From: Rhodoplanes sp046000175
GTDB lineage: Bacteria > Pseudomonadota > Alphaproteobacteria > Rhizobiales > Xanthobacteraceae
Assembly (NCBI RefSeq): GCF_046000175.1
Contig: NZ_JBEOMB010000038.1
Location: 1-64,000, forward strand
Direction of reading: 5' to 3'
Length of the DNA stretch: 64,000 nucleotides
Positions 17,717 through 26,030 of the stretch are shown here, piece after piece; the stretch's first letter is position 1; every line of letters begins with the position of its first letter. A program made the position numbers and the translations under genes. A model generated the notes under the pieces. It searched no databases. It was not told the DNA's origin and saw nothing but the letters and a program-made list of their open reading frames with translations.

Positions 17717-19018
17717 TCACTGCATGGTCTTGGGGCGCGGCAGGCCGCCGGGCACGGGCTGCGGCTGCACGTCCGGTGCGGCCGGCAGCTTCGGCGCCGT
17801 CACGGTCGGGGCGGGCGGCAGCGTGTTGGGCAGCGGCGGCGGCGCCGGCGGCGCGTCCGGCAGCGTCACCGGCGGCGGCGCCGAGATCGTGGTGAGCTGC
17901 GGGTCGACCTTCTGGCCCGGCACGGCGCGCAGCGCGCCGGCGACGACGATGCGGTCGTCCGCCGTCAGGCCGGACTCGATGACCCGCAACTCGCCGATCT
18001 GCGGTCCGACCTGGACCTTGCGCTGCTCGACCGTGCCGTCGGCGGCGACCACCAGCACGTAGCGGCCGCCCTGGTCGCTGCCGATCGCCGTGTCGGGCAC
18101 CAGGAGGCCGGACGGGATGCGCTCGATCGGGATCCGCACCCGCACGAAATAGCCGGGCAGCAGGCTGCGGTCCTTGTTGGCCAGCACGGCGCGGGCCTGC
18201 AGCGTGCCGGTCGAGGTGGTCACGTTCGGCGCCACGTAGTCGAGCGTGCCGACATGCGGGTAGCCGGTCTCGGTCTGGGTGGCGATCTCGATCGGCACCT
18301 TCTTGATGTCGTCGCGGGTGAGGCCGCGGCGAGCCATCTCGTCGCGGATGCGCTGCACGTCGGTCTCGCTGATGGTGAAGTTCACCCAGATCGGCTCGAG
18401 CTGCACGATGGTGGCGAGCGTGGTCGGCTGGCCGTTGGCGCCGACATACTGGCCGAGCGACACCTGGCGGGCCGTGACGACGCCGTCGAACGGCGCGGTG
18501 ACGCGGGTGTAGCCGTCGTTGATGACGGCCAGCATGGTGTTGGCCTTGGACTGGTCGAGATTGGCCTGGGCGGTGTCGCGCTGGGCGGTCGCCTGGTCTA
18601 GCAGCGACTGCGGGCTCGCCTGCTTGGCGACGAGATCGACCTGGCGGTCGTAGACGATCTGCTGCTGCTTGAGCGTCGCCTCGGCGCCGAGCTCGGCCGC
18701 TTTGGCCTGCTCGACCTTCACCTTGTAGGGCTCGGGCTCGATGGTGAAGAGGAGCGTGCCCTGCTTCACGTAGTCGCCGTCGTTGTAGCTGATGCCCTGG
18801 ACGAAGCCGTTCACGCGGGCGACCAGGTCGGCCGAGTTGACGGCCGCCGTCGAGCCGGTCGCGTCCAGGAAGCGCGTCACCGGCTGCTGCACGGGCTTCG
18901 CCACCGAGACTTTTGGGGGCGGCGGCGCGACGTATTGATTCTGCTCGCCGCAGGCCGAAAGCACGAGGGGGAGGGCGACGGCGGAGGCCGTCACGACAGA
19001 TCGAACCAGTGCAGTCAC
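17717..19018 (-). CDS. RND efflux periplasmic adaptor lipoprotein (433 aa)
   Basis: The membrane fusion partner of the HAE-1 pump. The GTG at 19018 gives a lipoprotein signal, with lipobox L20-S21-A22-C23 in PLVLSACGEQ, and has a GGAAGGAC ribosome binding site 4-5 nt upstream. A longer frame from 19084 would hide this signal. AcrA-like segments follow in order: barrel-sandwich lipoyl half (RVNGFVQGISYNDGDYVKQG), alpha-helical hairpin (about 95-165, Ala/Gln-rich), second lipoyl half (APFDGVVTARQVSLGQYVG) and beta-barrel (VDF-like WVNFTISETDVQRI). The C-terminal tail of about 55 residues is unusually Pro-rich and longer than in AcrA. It forms an operon with the pump gene 16 nt downstream. Confidence 0.92.
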   Translation of the reverse strand: MTALVRSVVTASAVALPLVLSACGEQNQYVAPPPPKVSVAKPVQQPVTRFLDATGSTAAVNSADLVARVNGFVQGISYNDGDYVKQGTLLFTIEPEPYKVKVEQAKAAELGAEATLKQQQIVYDRQVDLVAKQASPQSLLDQATAQRDTAQANLDQSKANTMLAVINDGYTRVTAPFDGVVTARQVSLGQYVGANGQPTTLATIVQLEPIWVNFTISETDVQRIRDEMARRGLTRDDIKKVPIEIATQTETGYPHVGTLDYVAPNVTTSTGTLQARAVLANKDRSLLPGYFVRVRIPIERIPSGLLVPDTAIGSDQGGRYVLVVAADGTVEQRKVQVGPQIGELRVIESGLTADDRIVVAGALRAVPGQKVDPQLTTISAPPPVTLPDAPPAPPPLPNTLPPAPTVTAPKLPAAPDVQPQPVPGGLPRPKTMQ

Positions 19019-19372
19019 GGCGTCCTTCCAGACCTTGCCCGCACCGGAATCGCGCGTCGCGGACCCGGATCGAGCGGCTTTCACCAGGAACGAGGTCCGG
19101 CCCCCGCGGGCCGGCGCATCCGGCGACGGGCCACCCGACCGGGCGAACCGCGCGACGCAGGCTGCTTATACCAGCTTTCGGTTCGCAAGTCGTTTCGTGG
19201 CGCCGGCCGCGCCCGGTGGCGCGACGCGCCTGGTCGGGGCACCGTCGCCCGTATCAGCCCGATGGCGTGCCGGCGTCCGTGCTGCATTGCGGAAAGCGAC
19301 CGACCCCGACAGATCGAGGCTTAGCCGTAAATGCCGATTAACCCGGTCGGGGCTAGAGTCCCGGACAAGGCC
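19019..19372. other. Gene-free divergent promoter region
   Basis: About 350 bp between the divergent adaptor gene and the small membrane protein gene. It should hold the RND operon promoter. I see no regulator gene, no repeat family member and no strong palindrome. Confidence 0.35.
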
Positions 19373-19732
19373 ATGACCAGCACCCACCATGCCCGACGCG
19401 GGCTTCTCGCCGTCTCCGCCTATGCGGTGGGGCTGGTGGTCGTCACCCTGGTCGGCTGGGAGGTCGGCGCCCGCCAGCTCGGCTACGTCCCGCTCACCGA
19501 GCGCCTGCTCGGCCCCTCCGGCCCGCCCGAGGCCGAGGTCCGCCGCTACGGCCGCATGATGGTGAAGGCCGACTATTTCGGAAACTGCCGCGAATACACG
19601 GTCGACAATCGCACCCAGCAGATCGTCGACAAGGGTATCGTCCCCTGCGAGCCGCAAAAGAAGGACGCCGAGGCGGCCCGTCCGACCGGCGGCAAGTTCG
19701 ATTCCTTCCGGGATGCATTCGGGAAGAAGTGA
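19373..19732 (+). CDS. Small single-helix hypothetical protein (119 aa)
   Basis: The protein begins MTSTHHARRG and has one hydrophobic helix (about residues 10-28, LLAVSAYAVGLVVVTLVGWE). A periplasmic or cytosolic remainder follows with two cysteines, in YFGNCREYTVDN and GIVPCEPQKK, spaced to form a disulfide if exported. The Arg-Arg before the helix suggests an N-in signal anchor. The ATG at 19373 is preferred to 19331 because ACAAGG precedes it. I do not recognise the family; similar short proteins with a CREYTVDN-like segment occur in rhizobia. It stands alone, so no function is inferred. Confidence 0.6.
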   Translation: MTSTHHARRGLLAVSAYAVGLVVVTLVGWEVGARQLGYVPLTERLLGPSGPPEAEVRRYGRMMVKADYFGNCREYTVDNRTQQIVDKGIVPCEPQKKDAEAARPTGGKFDSFRDAFGKK

Positions 19733-19746
19733 GAACGGCGAGGCCG

Positions 19747-19881
19747 CGTGCCCCGGACAAGGCGCGTCAGGCCGCAGGCCTGATGCGCCGCAGAGCCGGG
19801 GCCCAGGGGCGGGATGGTAGGCGCCTCGCCTGATCGCCCTGGGTCCCGGGTCACGCCGCGTTGCGCCGCGCCCGGGACACG
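19747..19881. repeat. Palindromic intergenic repeat, CGTGCCCCGGAC/CCCGGGACACG family
   Basis: The left end is CGTGCCCCGGACAAGGCGCG and the right end GCGCCGCGCCCGGGACACG, imperfect reverse complements. An inner pair GGGGCCCAGGG/CCCTGGGTCCCGGG flanks the centre. It fills the gap between the small protein gene and the convergent deaminase gene. Confidence 0.7.
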
Positions 19882-19902
19882 AACGGCACGATCCGAACCC
19901 GC

Positions 19903-20925
19903 CTAACGCACCCCCGTCTCCCGCACCGCCGCCTCGAAGCGCGCGAGCGCGGCCGCGCGCTCGGCCTCGCTCATCATGGCGGCCATGAAGCTCGCCCGGG
20001 CGAGCGCCACGATGTCGGCCGCGGAAAGGTCGAGGGCGCGGGCGATCGCCGAAAAATTGTCGTTCACGTAGCCGCCGAAATAGGCCGGGTCGTCGGAGTT
20101 CACCGTGACGGCGAGGCCCTTCTCCATCATGTGTCGGAGCGGATGGTGGGCGAGGTCGTCGACGACGCGCAGGCGGAGATTGGAGAGCGGGCAGACGGTC
20201 AACGGCACTCGGTCGCGGGCGAGCCGCGACACCAGCACGTCGTCCTCCAGCGCGCGGTTGCCGTGGTCGACGCGGGCGACGCCGAGCACGTCGAGCGCCT
20301 GCCAGACATAGTCGGGCGGCCCCTCCTCGCCGGCATGGGCGAACAGCGAGAAGCCGGCGTCACGGGCGCGGGCGAACACGCGCGCGAACTTCTCGGGCGG
20401 ATTCCCTTTCTCGGAGGAGTCGAGCCCGACCCCGACGATGCGATCGCGATGCCCCAGCGCGGCGTCGAGCGTGCGCTGCGCGTTGTCCTCGTCGAGATGG
20501 CGCAGGAAGCACATGATCAGGCTCGCCTGGATGCCGAGCTCTTCACGCGCATCGGCGCAGGCGCGCGAGAGGCCGGTCACCACGGTGTCGAACGCGATGC
20601 CGCGGCTGGTGTGGCCCTGCGGATCGAAGAACATCTCGACATGCACGACATTGTCGGCATGGGCGCGCTTCAGATAGGCGAGGGCGAGGTCGTAAAAATC
20701 CTGCTCGGTGACCAGGACCGACATGCCGACATAGTAGACGTCGAGAAAGTCCTGCAGCGAGCCGAACGCATAGGCGCGCCGCAGCGCCTCGACCGAGTCC
20801 CAGGGCAAACGGATGTTGTTCCGGCGCGCGAGTGCAAAAACCATCTCGGGCTCGAGCGAGCCCTCGATGTGGATGTGCAGCTCGCATTTCGGCAGGCAGG
20901 CGACGAGGCGATCGCGGTCCGGCAT
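19903..20925 (-). CDS. Adenine deaminase (adenosine/AMP deaminase superfamily, 340 aa)
   Basis: A zinc-dependent purine deaminase. Metal and substrate motifs appear in order: CELHIHIEGSLEP (two zinc His), DPQGHTSRGI, HAGEEGPPDY (catalytic Glu region), VDHGNRALEDDVL and NSDDPAYFGGYVNDNF (zinc Asp). The pattern HIEGSLEP, SSEKGNPPEKF and PLTVCPLSNLRLRVV fits the fungal-type/bacterial adenine deaminase branch (adenine to hypoxanthine) better than adenosine deaminase, which has a longer insertion. That substrate call is inference from motif pattern. The ATG at 20925 is used; a GTG at 20931 lies just before it. The gene follows the second RND pump gene on the same strand, separated by a hairpin-forming palindrome. 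Confidence 0.82.
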   Translation of the reverse strand: MPDRDRLVACLPKCELHIHIEGSLEPEMVFALARRNNIRLPWDSVEALRRAYAFGSLQDFLDVYYVGMSVLVTEQDFYDLALAYLKRAHADNVVHVEMFFDPQGHTSRGIAFDTVVTGLSRACADAREELGIQASLIMCFLRHLDEDNAQRTLDAALGHRDRIVGVGLDSSEKGNPPEKFARVFARARDAGFSLFAHAGEEGPPDYVWQALDVLGVARVDHGNRALEDDVLVSRLARDRVPLTVCPLSNLRLRVVDDLAHHPLRHMMEKGLAVTVNSDDPAYFGGYVNDNFSAIARALDLSAADIVALARASFMAAMMSEAERAAALARFEAAVRETGVR

Positions 20926-20938
20926 GTGCACGCAGAAT

Positions 20939-20960
20939 CCCCGGGGTTCGAATCCCGGGG
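20939..20960. repeat. 22-bp near-perfect palindrome resembling a tRNA T-arm
   Basis: The sequence is CCCCGGGGTTCGAA joined to TTCGAATCCCGGGG sharing the central TTCGAA, so both arms match except one position. On the plus strand GGTTCGAATCC followed by ACCA looks like a tRNA T-loop and 3' end, but only two bases separate the stem from ACCA and no D or anticodon arm lies upstream, so it is not a tRNA. It sits 13 nt before the adenine deaminase start, in the leader or at the end of the RND transcript. Confidence 0.6.
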
Positions 20961-20989
20961 ACCATAGCAGATCGGGCCGCGGCCGTGCG

Positions 20990-23900
20990 TCACGTCACCA
21001 GCGCGTCGGCCGGTGCGGCCTTGCCGGAGGCCGGCGCCGGAGCGGCGTGGTCGGCGGCGGCGACCGGGGCGGCCGGAGTGGGCGTCGCCGCGGGCGGGGT
21101 ATCCGCCGACGCCTCGGCCTCCGCCGCGGCGAGGCGGCGGCGCTCGGCACGCGGCAGGGCGAAGCGGTCGTAGAGGATCGGCAGCATGAGCAGGGTCAGG
21201 GCCGTCGCCGTGATCAGGCCCCCGATCACCACGATGGCGAGCGGCCGCTGGATCTCGGCGCCCGGCCCGGTGGCGAACAGGAACGGCACGAGGCCGAGCG
21301 CCGCGATCGAGGCGGTCAGCATCACGGGTCGCAGGCGGCGCCGCGCGCCCTCCATCACGGCCTCGCGGAACGGCAGGTCGCCGCGGGCGCAGACCTCGTT
21401 GATGTAGGAGACCAGCACCACGCCGTTGAGCACGGCGATGCCCATCAAGGCGATGAAGCCGACCGACGACGGCACCGAGAGGAACTCGCCCGAGCCCCAC
21501 AGGGCGATCACGCCGCCGATGGTGGCGAAGGGCACGTTGCAGAACACCAGGATGGACTGCCGCAGCGAGCCGAACGTCAGGTACAGCAGCAGGAAGATGC
21601 CGGCGAGCGCGATCGGCACAACGATCATCAGGCGCACCGAGGCGCGCTGCTGATTCTCGAACTGCCCGCCCCAGACGAGGCTGTAGCCCTTCGGCAGCTC
21701 GACCTTGGCGGCGACGGCCGCCTTGGCGTCGTCAACGAATCCGACCAGGTCGCGGCCGCGCACGTTCGAGAGCACGGTGGCGAAGCGCTGGCCGTCCTCG
21801 CGGATCACCTGGATCGGCCCATCGTCGACATTGATTGTGGCGACCTGCGCCAGCTCGACCGTGCCGCCGCCGGGCAGCACGATCGGCACCCGGGCGAGGT
21901 CGGCCGCCGAGGCGCGCAGCCGCTCCTCGCCGCGCACCACGAGCGGCGTGCGCACCTGGCCCTCCAGCACGAGGCCGAGCCGGCGCCCGTCGACCCACAC
22001 GCGAAGCGATTCCTGCACCTCCTGCGCGTTGAGGCCGAAGCGGCCGGCCCGCTCGCGGTCCACCGACACGGTGAAGTAGCGCATCCCGGCGTTGCGCAGC
22101 GCGAACACGTCGATGGCGCCGGGCACGCCGCGGATCGCCGCGGCGACGTCGCGGGCGACGACGTTGAGGGTGGCGATGTCGTCGCCGAACACCTTGACGA
22201 CGACGTCGCCGCGCGCCCCGATGATCATCTCCTGGACCCGCATGTCGATCGGCTGGGTGAGCGCGTAGTCGATGCCCGGGATGGTGTCGAGCACGCGCCG
22301 CAGCTCGCCCAGGAACCAGCGCGTGTCGGGGCCGCGCCAGGTGTCCTTCGGGGCCAGCGTCATGAACATGTCGGTCTCGTTGAGGCCGACCGGGTCGATG
22401 CCGAGCTCGTCGGCGCCGGCCCGCGCCATGATGCCCTTGATCTCCGGGATCTCCTTCATCAGGGCCTCCTGGATGCGCAGATCCGTCTGCGCCGCCTCGT
22501 CGACCGAGATGGTGGGGAACTTGCGGATGGTGACGACCGGGGTGCCCTCGTCCATCACCGGCATGAAGGTGCCGCCTATGCGGGGGAACACCACGGCGAC
22601 CGCGACGATGCCGAGCGCCACGGCCGCGAACACCACGGCGGGCCGACGCATCACGTAGGCGAGCAGCGGGTCGTAGACGGCGTGCAGCTTGCGCACCAGC
22701 CACGGGTCGGCATGGGCGCCGGCGCGCAGCAGATGCGCCGACAGCGCCGGCACGATGGTCAGCGACAGCAGCAGGGCTGCGACCAGCGCCACCACGATGG
22801 TCAGCGCCACCGGGCTGAACAGCCGGCCCTCCAGGCCCTGCAGGGCGAGCAGCGGCATGAACACCACGATGATGATGGCGACGCCCGACACCAGCGGCAC
22901 CGCGACCTCGCGGGTCGCTTCCAACGTGAGGCGCAGCCTGGTCGCGAGGTCGGGCTTCTCGACCGTCGAGAGCCGGTGCTCGACGTTCTCGACCACCACG
23001 ACGGCGCAGTCGACCAGCAGGCCGATCGCGATCGCGAGCCCGCCGAGCGACATGATGTTGGCCGACCAGCCGAGCTGGCGCATCACCGCGAAGGTGGCGA
23101 GCACGGCGAGCGGCAGGATCAGCGACACGACCAGCGCCGAGCGCAGGTTGCCGAGGAACAGGAGCAGCATCACGACGACGAGCGCGATCGCCTCGAGCAG
23201 CACCTTCTGCACGGTCCACACCGCCTTGCCGATCAGCTCGCTGCGGTCGTAGAAGATGACGACGCGGGTGCCCTCGGGGAGCTGCGGCGCGAGCGTCGCG
23301 AGTCGCGTCTTGACGCCGTCGACGACGGTGCGGGCGTTGGCGCCGCGCAGGCCGAGCACCATGCCCCACACGGTCTCGCCGCCGGCGTCGGCCGTCACCA
23401 CGCCGTTGCGGGCGAGCGCGCCGAAGCGCACGTCGGCGACGTCGCCGACCCGCACGATCGAGCCGCCCCGCACCGTGACGATGGTGTTGCGCACGTCCTC
23501 CAGGGTGCGGATGCGCCCCTCCGAGCGCACCAGCAGCGCCTCCTCGCCGTTGCGGATGCGGCCGGCGCCGTCGTTCCTGTTGTTGTCCTCGATCGCCTCC
23601 TCCAGCATCTGCGTGGTGATGCCGCGCGCCGCCATGGCGGAGGCGGAGGGGATCACCTCGAAGGTGCGCACGTAGCCACCCAGCACGTTGACGTCGGCGA
23701 CGCCGGGCAGGCCGCGCAGCGCGGGCCGGATCGTCCAGTCGAGCAGCGAGCGCTTCTCCTGGGCGCTCAGCGTGTCGGACTCGATCGTGAACATCACCAT
23801 CTCGGCGAGCGGCGTGACGATCGGGGCGAGACCGCCGTCGGCGTCGGCCGGAAGCTGGCTGCGCACCTCCTGCAGGCGCTCGTTGACCTGGGCGCGGGCC

Positions 23901-24214
23901 CAGAAGATGTCGGTGCCGTCGGCGAACTCGAAGGTGAGGAGCGCGACCGAGTAGCGGGTGGTCGAGCGCATGCGCACCAGATTGGGGATGCCGCGCGCGG
24001 CGAGCTCGATCGGCGTGGTGACGCGGCTCTCCAGCTCCTCGGGCGTGAGGCCGGGCGCCTTCATCGAGACCAGCACCTGCACGGGCGCGACGTCCGGGAA
24101 GGCGTCGATGGAGAGACGCTGATAGGCGAGCGCGCCCCACACGGCGAGCGCGATCGCGCCGATGAAGACGATGAGGCGCTGACGCAGTGCGACGTCGACG
24201 AGAGACGAGAGCAT
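20990..24214 (-). CDS. CusA/CzcA-family heavy-metal RND efflux pump (1074 aa)
   Basis: A second RND pump, of the heavy-metal-efflux class. The start MLSSLVDVALRQRLIVFIGA and early IDAFPDVAPVQVLVSMKAPG (CzcA/CusA-like) are typical. Helix 4 reads LAIAIGLLVDCAVVVVEN with a single Asp402, as in this class, and an unusual Cys403 next to it. The porter domain has GLPGVADVNVLGGYVRTFEV. The C-terminal 60 residues are an Ala/Pro-rich tail that is not part of the fold. The start lies 4 nt after the adaptor stop. The metal ion cannot be read directly: there is no His-rich segment. The upstream Met-rich CusA pathway was not traced. No metal-responsive regulator gene is adjacent. Confidence 0.88.
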   Translation of the reverse strand: MLSSLVDVALRQRLIVFIGAIALAVWGALAYQRLSIDAFPDVAPVQVLVSMKAPGLTPEELESRVTTPIELAARGIPNLVRMRSTTRYSVALLTFEFADGTDIFWARAQVNERLQEVRSQLPADADGGLAPIVTPLAEMVMFTIESDTLSAQEKRSLLDWTIRPALRGLPGVADVNVLGGYVRTFEVIPSASAMAARGITTQMLEEAIEDNNRNDGAGRIRNGEEALLVRSEGRIRTLEDVRNTIVTVRGGSIVRVGDVADVRFGALARNGVVTADAGGETVWGMVLGLRGANARTVVDGVKTRLATLAPQLPEGTRVVIFYDRSELIGKAVWTVQKVLLEAIALVVVMLLLFLGNLRSALVVSLILPLAVLATFAVMRQLGWSANIMSLGGLAIAIGLLVDCAVVVVENVEHRLSTVEKPDLATRLRLTLEATREVAVPLVSGVAIIIVVFMPLLALQGLEGRLFSPVALTIVVALVAALLLSLTIVPALSAHLLRAGAHADPWLVRKLHAVYDPLLAYVMRRPAVVFAAVALGIVAVAVVFPRIGGTFMPVMDEGTPVVTIRKFPTISVDEAAQTDLRIQEALMKEIPEIKGIMARAGADELGIDPVGLNETDMFMTLAPKDTWRGPDTRWFLGELRRVLDTIPGIDYALTQPIDMRVQEMIIGARGDVVVKVFGDDIATLNVVARDVAAAIRGVPGAIDVFALRNAGMRYFTVSVDRERAGRFGLNAQEVQESLRVWVDGRRLGLVLEGQVRTPLVVRGEERLRASAADLARVPIVLPGGGTVELAQVATINVDDGPIQVIREDGQRFATVLSNVRGRDLVGFVDDAKAAVAAKVELPKGYSLVWGGQFENQQRASVRLMIVVPIALAGIFLLLYLTFGSLRQSILVFCNVPFATIGGVIALWGSGEFLSVPSSVGFIALMGIAVLNGVVLVSYINEVCARGDLPFREAVMEGARRRLRPVMLTASIAALGLVPFLFATGPGAEIQRPLAIVVIGGLITATALTLLMLPILYDRFALPRAERRRLAAAEAEASADTPPAATPTPAAPVAAADHAAPAPASGKAAPADALVT

Positions 24215-24218
24215 CGGA

Positions 24219-25406
24219 TCAGTCCTGGTCGGCGGCGGCGAGCTCGGCGAGCAGCGCGACCACGCCGCGGTCGGCCACCTGGGCGCCGGGTGACAGCCGG
24301 CCGCGGATCGACGCGGTCGCCGTCGACTCGGCGACGACCTGCACGGGCATGGCGCGGAAGCCGGTCGGCTCGCGCACGAACACCCAGGCGCGGTCGCGAT
24401 GGCGCACCACCGCGGTCGACGGCACCGACCATTGCGGCAGGCCGTTCTGGCCGATGCGGATCGTCGCGGCGACGGCGAGCCCGGGCCGCACGGTCCCGCC
24501 GGCGGCATCGATCTCGGCGACCGCCACGGCCGACTGGGTGGCGGCGTCGACGGTGCGGCCGATCCGGATGATGCGGCCCTCGACCCCGTAGGCGGGCAGG
24601 AACACCCGCGATCCGACCGTGACGGCCGGCAGGCGGGCGGCCGGCACCTGCAGGTTCAGCCACAAGGGATCGAGCGCCGCGATGGACAGGAGCGCCGCCG
24701 CCGGCTCGACGCGCTGACCCGGATTGGCGTTGCGCGCGACGATGGTGCCGGAGATCGGCGCATGCACCGTGACGGCGCTGGCGATCTTGCGGGTGGTGCG
24801 CAGCGCCTCGATCTCGGCCTCCGACATCTCCATCAGGCCGAGGATCTGCGAGCGCTCGTCGAGCCGCGACTTGGCGTGCGCCGCCTCGGTCTCGGCGACG
24901 CGCAGCTCGCGTTCCGGAGTCACCCGGCCCTCCCACAGGAGGCGTGTGCGGCGCAGCCGGTCGCTCGCCAGCGCCTCGTCGGAGAGCGCGGCGAGATACT
25001 GACGTTGCGCCTCGACGAGGTCGGGCGAGCGCAGCTTGACGATCGGCTGGCCGGCCGTGACGTTCTCGTCGGCGGCGACCAGCACGGTCTCGACCAGGCC
25101 GCCGGCCGGGGCGGCGACGACCCGCAGCTGCTGCGGCGGGATCGCCACCGTGCCGGGCAGCGAGAGGTCGAAGTTGCCGGTCTCCTGGGTGATCGCCGTG
25201 GTGCCGATGCCGGCGGTGCGGATCTCGCGCTCGTCGAGCGTCAGGGCGATGCCCTCGCGGTCGCGCGCGGCCGCCGCGGCGGCTTCGGCGGCGGCCGCCG
25301 CCGACCCGGTGGACGCACCGTCGGCGGCGAGTGCCGGCGACAGGGCGAGCGTGATCGACAGGGCGGCCGCGAGGGCGCGCCCGGTGAGAGCAGTCGGGGA
25401 AGGCAT
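24219..25406 (-). CDS. RND efflux periplasmic adaptor, CusB/CzcB type (395 aa)
   Basis: The adaptor of the metal-type pump. The ATG at 25406 gives a signal peptide (ALTGRALAAALSITLALSPALA) with cleavage near ALA-ADG. An Ala-rich linker follows. The lipoyl-like half is PAGGLVETVLVAADENVTAG, the helical hairpin runs about 125-185 (QRQYLAALSDEALASDRLRR), and the second lipoyl half is VHAPISGTIVARNANPGQRV. The barrel region includes VGSRVFLPAYGVEGRIIRIG. It lacks the N-terminal Met/Cys metal-binding motif seen in some CusB proteins. It is four nt upstream of the pump gene, in an operon. An upstream open frame of about 100 residues looks non-coding. Confidence 0.85.
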   Translation of the reverse strand: MPSPTALTGRALAAALSITLALSPALAADGASTGSAAAAAEAAAAAARDREGIALTLDEREIRTAGIGTTAITQETGNFDLSLPGTVAIPPQQLRVVAAPAGGLVETVLVAADENVTAGQPIVKLRSPDLVEAQRQYLAALSDEALASDRLRRTRLLWEGRVTPERELRVAETEAAHAKSRLDERSQILGLMEMSEAEIEALRTTRKIASAVTVHAPISGTIVARNANPGQRVEPAAALLSIAALDPLWLNLQVPAARLPAVTVGSRVFLPAYGVEGRIIRIGRTVDAATQSAVAVAEIDAAGGTVRPGLAVAATIRIGQNGLPQWSVPSTAVVRHRDRAWVFVREPTGFRAMPVQVVAESTATASIRGRLSPGAQVADRGVVALLAELAAADQD

Positions 25407-25740
25407 CGGGGTCTCGTTCGGTTCGGCTCGGAACGTCCAAGCGGAGAATGTCCAAGTCGGGCCGCCGGGACGCGCGTCGAAGACGGGTCTCGATCGCAGT
25501 CCATGCGGGCGCGTATCGCGTCTCGCGTCAGGCTGCTCGGTCTCGCACGATGCGCTCCCCGTCTGTCGATCCTGGCCCAAGAGGTAGAACTGTCCCGGTG
25601 CTTCGCCAGCCCCTGGCCCGTGTCCGCGATGTCGCACCGTGCGACGGGAGACGGCGATCTCTCCTGGATTTCCAGACGTTACGTTCCGGATCGCCGACGT
25701 GATCACGTCCTGCGACACCCTGCCGTATCACCCGACGGAG

Positions 25741-25892
25741 CTAGAGTGGCTTCCGCTGACGCTGACCCACACTCCGCTCATTCCCGCGAAGGCGGGAATC
25801 CAGAGCCACACGTCGTGCGGCCCCTGGGTCCCCGCCTTCGCGGGGACGAGCGGAGATCGGGTCCGATTCATCACGCCCGAAAGCCGCTCTAG
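25741..25892. mobile_element. MITE-like element, CTAGAG-ended 151-bp family (copy 1)
   Basis: A 152-bp element with imperfect terminal inverted repeats: left CTAGAGTGGCTTCCG, right CGAAAGCCGCTCTAG. The interior is itself palindromic (CATTCCCGCGAAGGCGGGAA and GGGTCCCCGCCTTCGCGGGG). It matches the element at 32648 almost base for base, and that at 60955 less closely. It contains no open frame of its own. It lies in the 620-bp region between the RND adaptor start and the hybrid kinase stop. Confidence 0.75.
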
Positions 25893-26026
25893 CGATATCC
25901 ATGGGAGCCGCTCCGTGCTCCGCGCATGCCCGCGACGGCGGGTATCCAGGCCCGCACGTCGAGCCGCCCCTGGGGCCGTGCCTGTGGGGACGAGCGGAGC
26001 GGGAGGAGCTTGTTTCGACCGGGAGC
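25893..26026. repeat. Degenerate tandem copy of the CTAGAG-ended element
   Basis: Directly after the 25741 element, this stretch shows the same core in decayed form (CGCATGCCCGCGACGGCGGG, then GTGGGGACGAGCGGAGC). It shares the CTAG junction at 25889 and ends just before the hybrid kinase stop codon. The two copies form a tandem pair. Confidence 0.55.
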
Positions 26027-26030
26027 GCTT

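Noticed and set aside
14602..17895. Long plus-strand open frame opposite the HAE-1 pump genes
   Set aside because: It is antisense to a clear RND gene. Its translation is Arg/His/Asp/Gly-rich low-complexity sequence, as produced by third-position GC bias. The same holds for long frames opposite the second RND pump (20813-24571), the hybrid kinase (25926-29219) and the autotransporter (37241-40912).
20917..20964. tRNA gene ending GGTTCGAATCCCGGGGACCA
   Set aside because: The T-stem has a mismatch, only two bases separate it from ACCA, and no anticodon or D arm lies upstream because the deaminase coding region is there.
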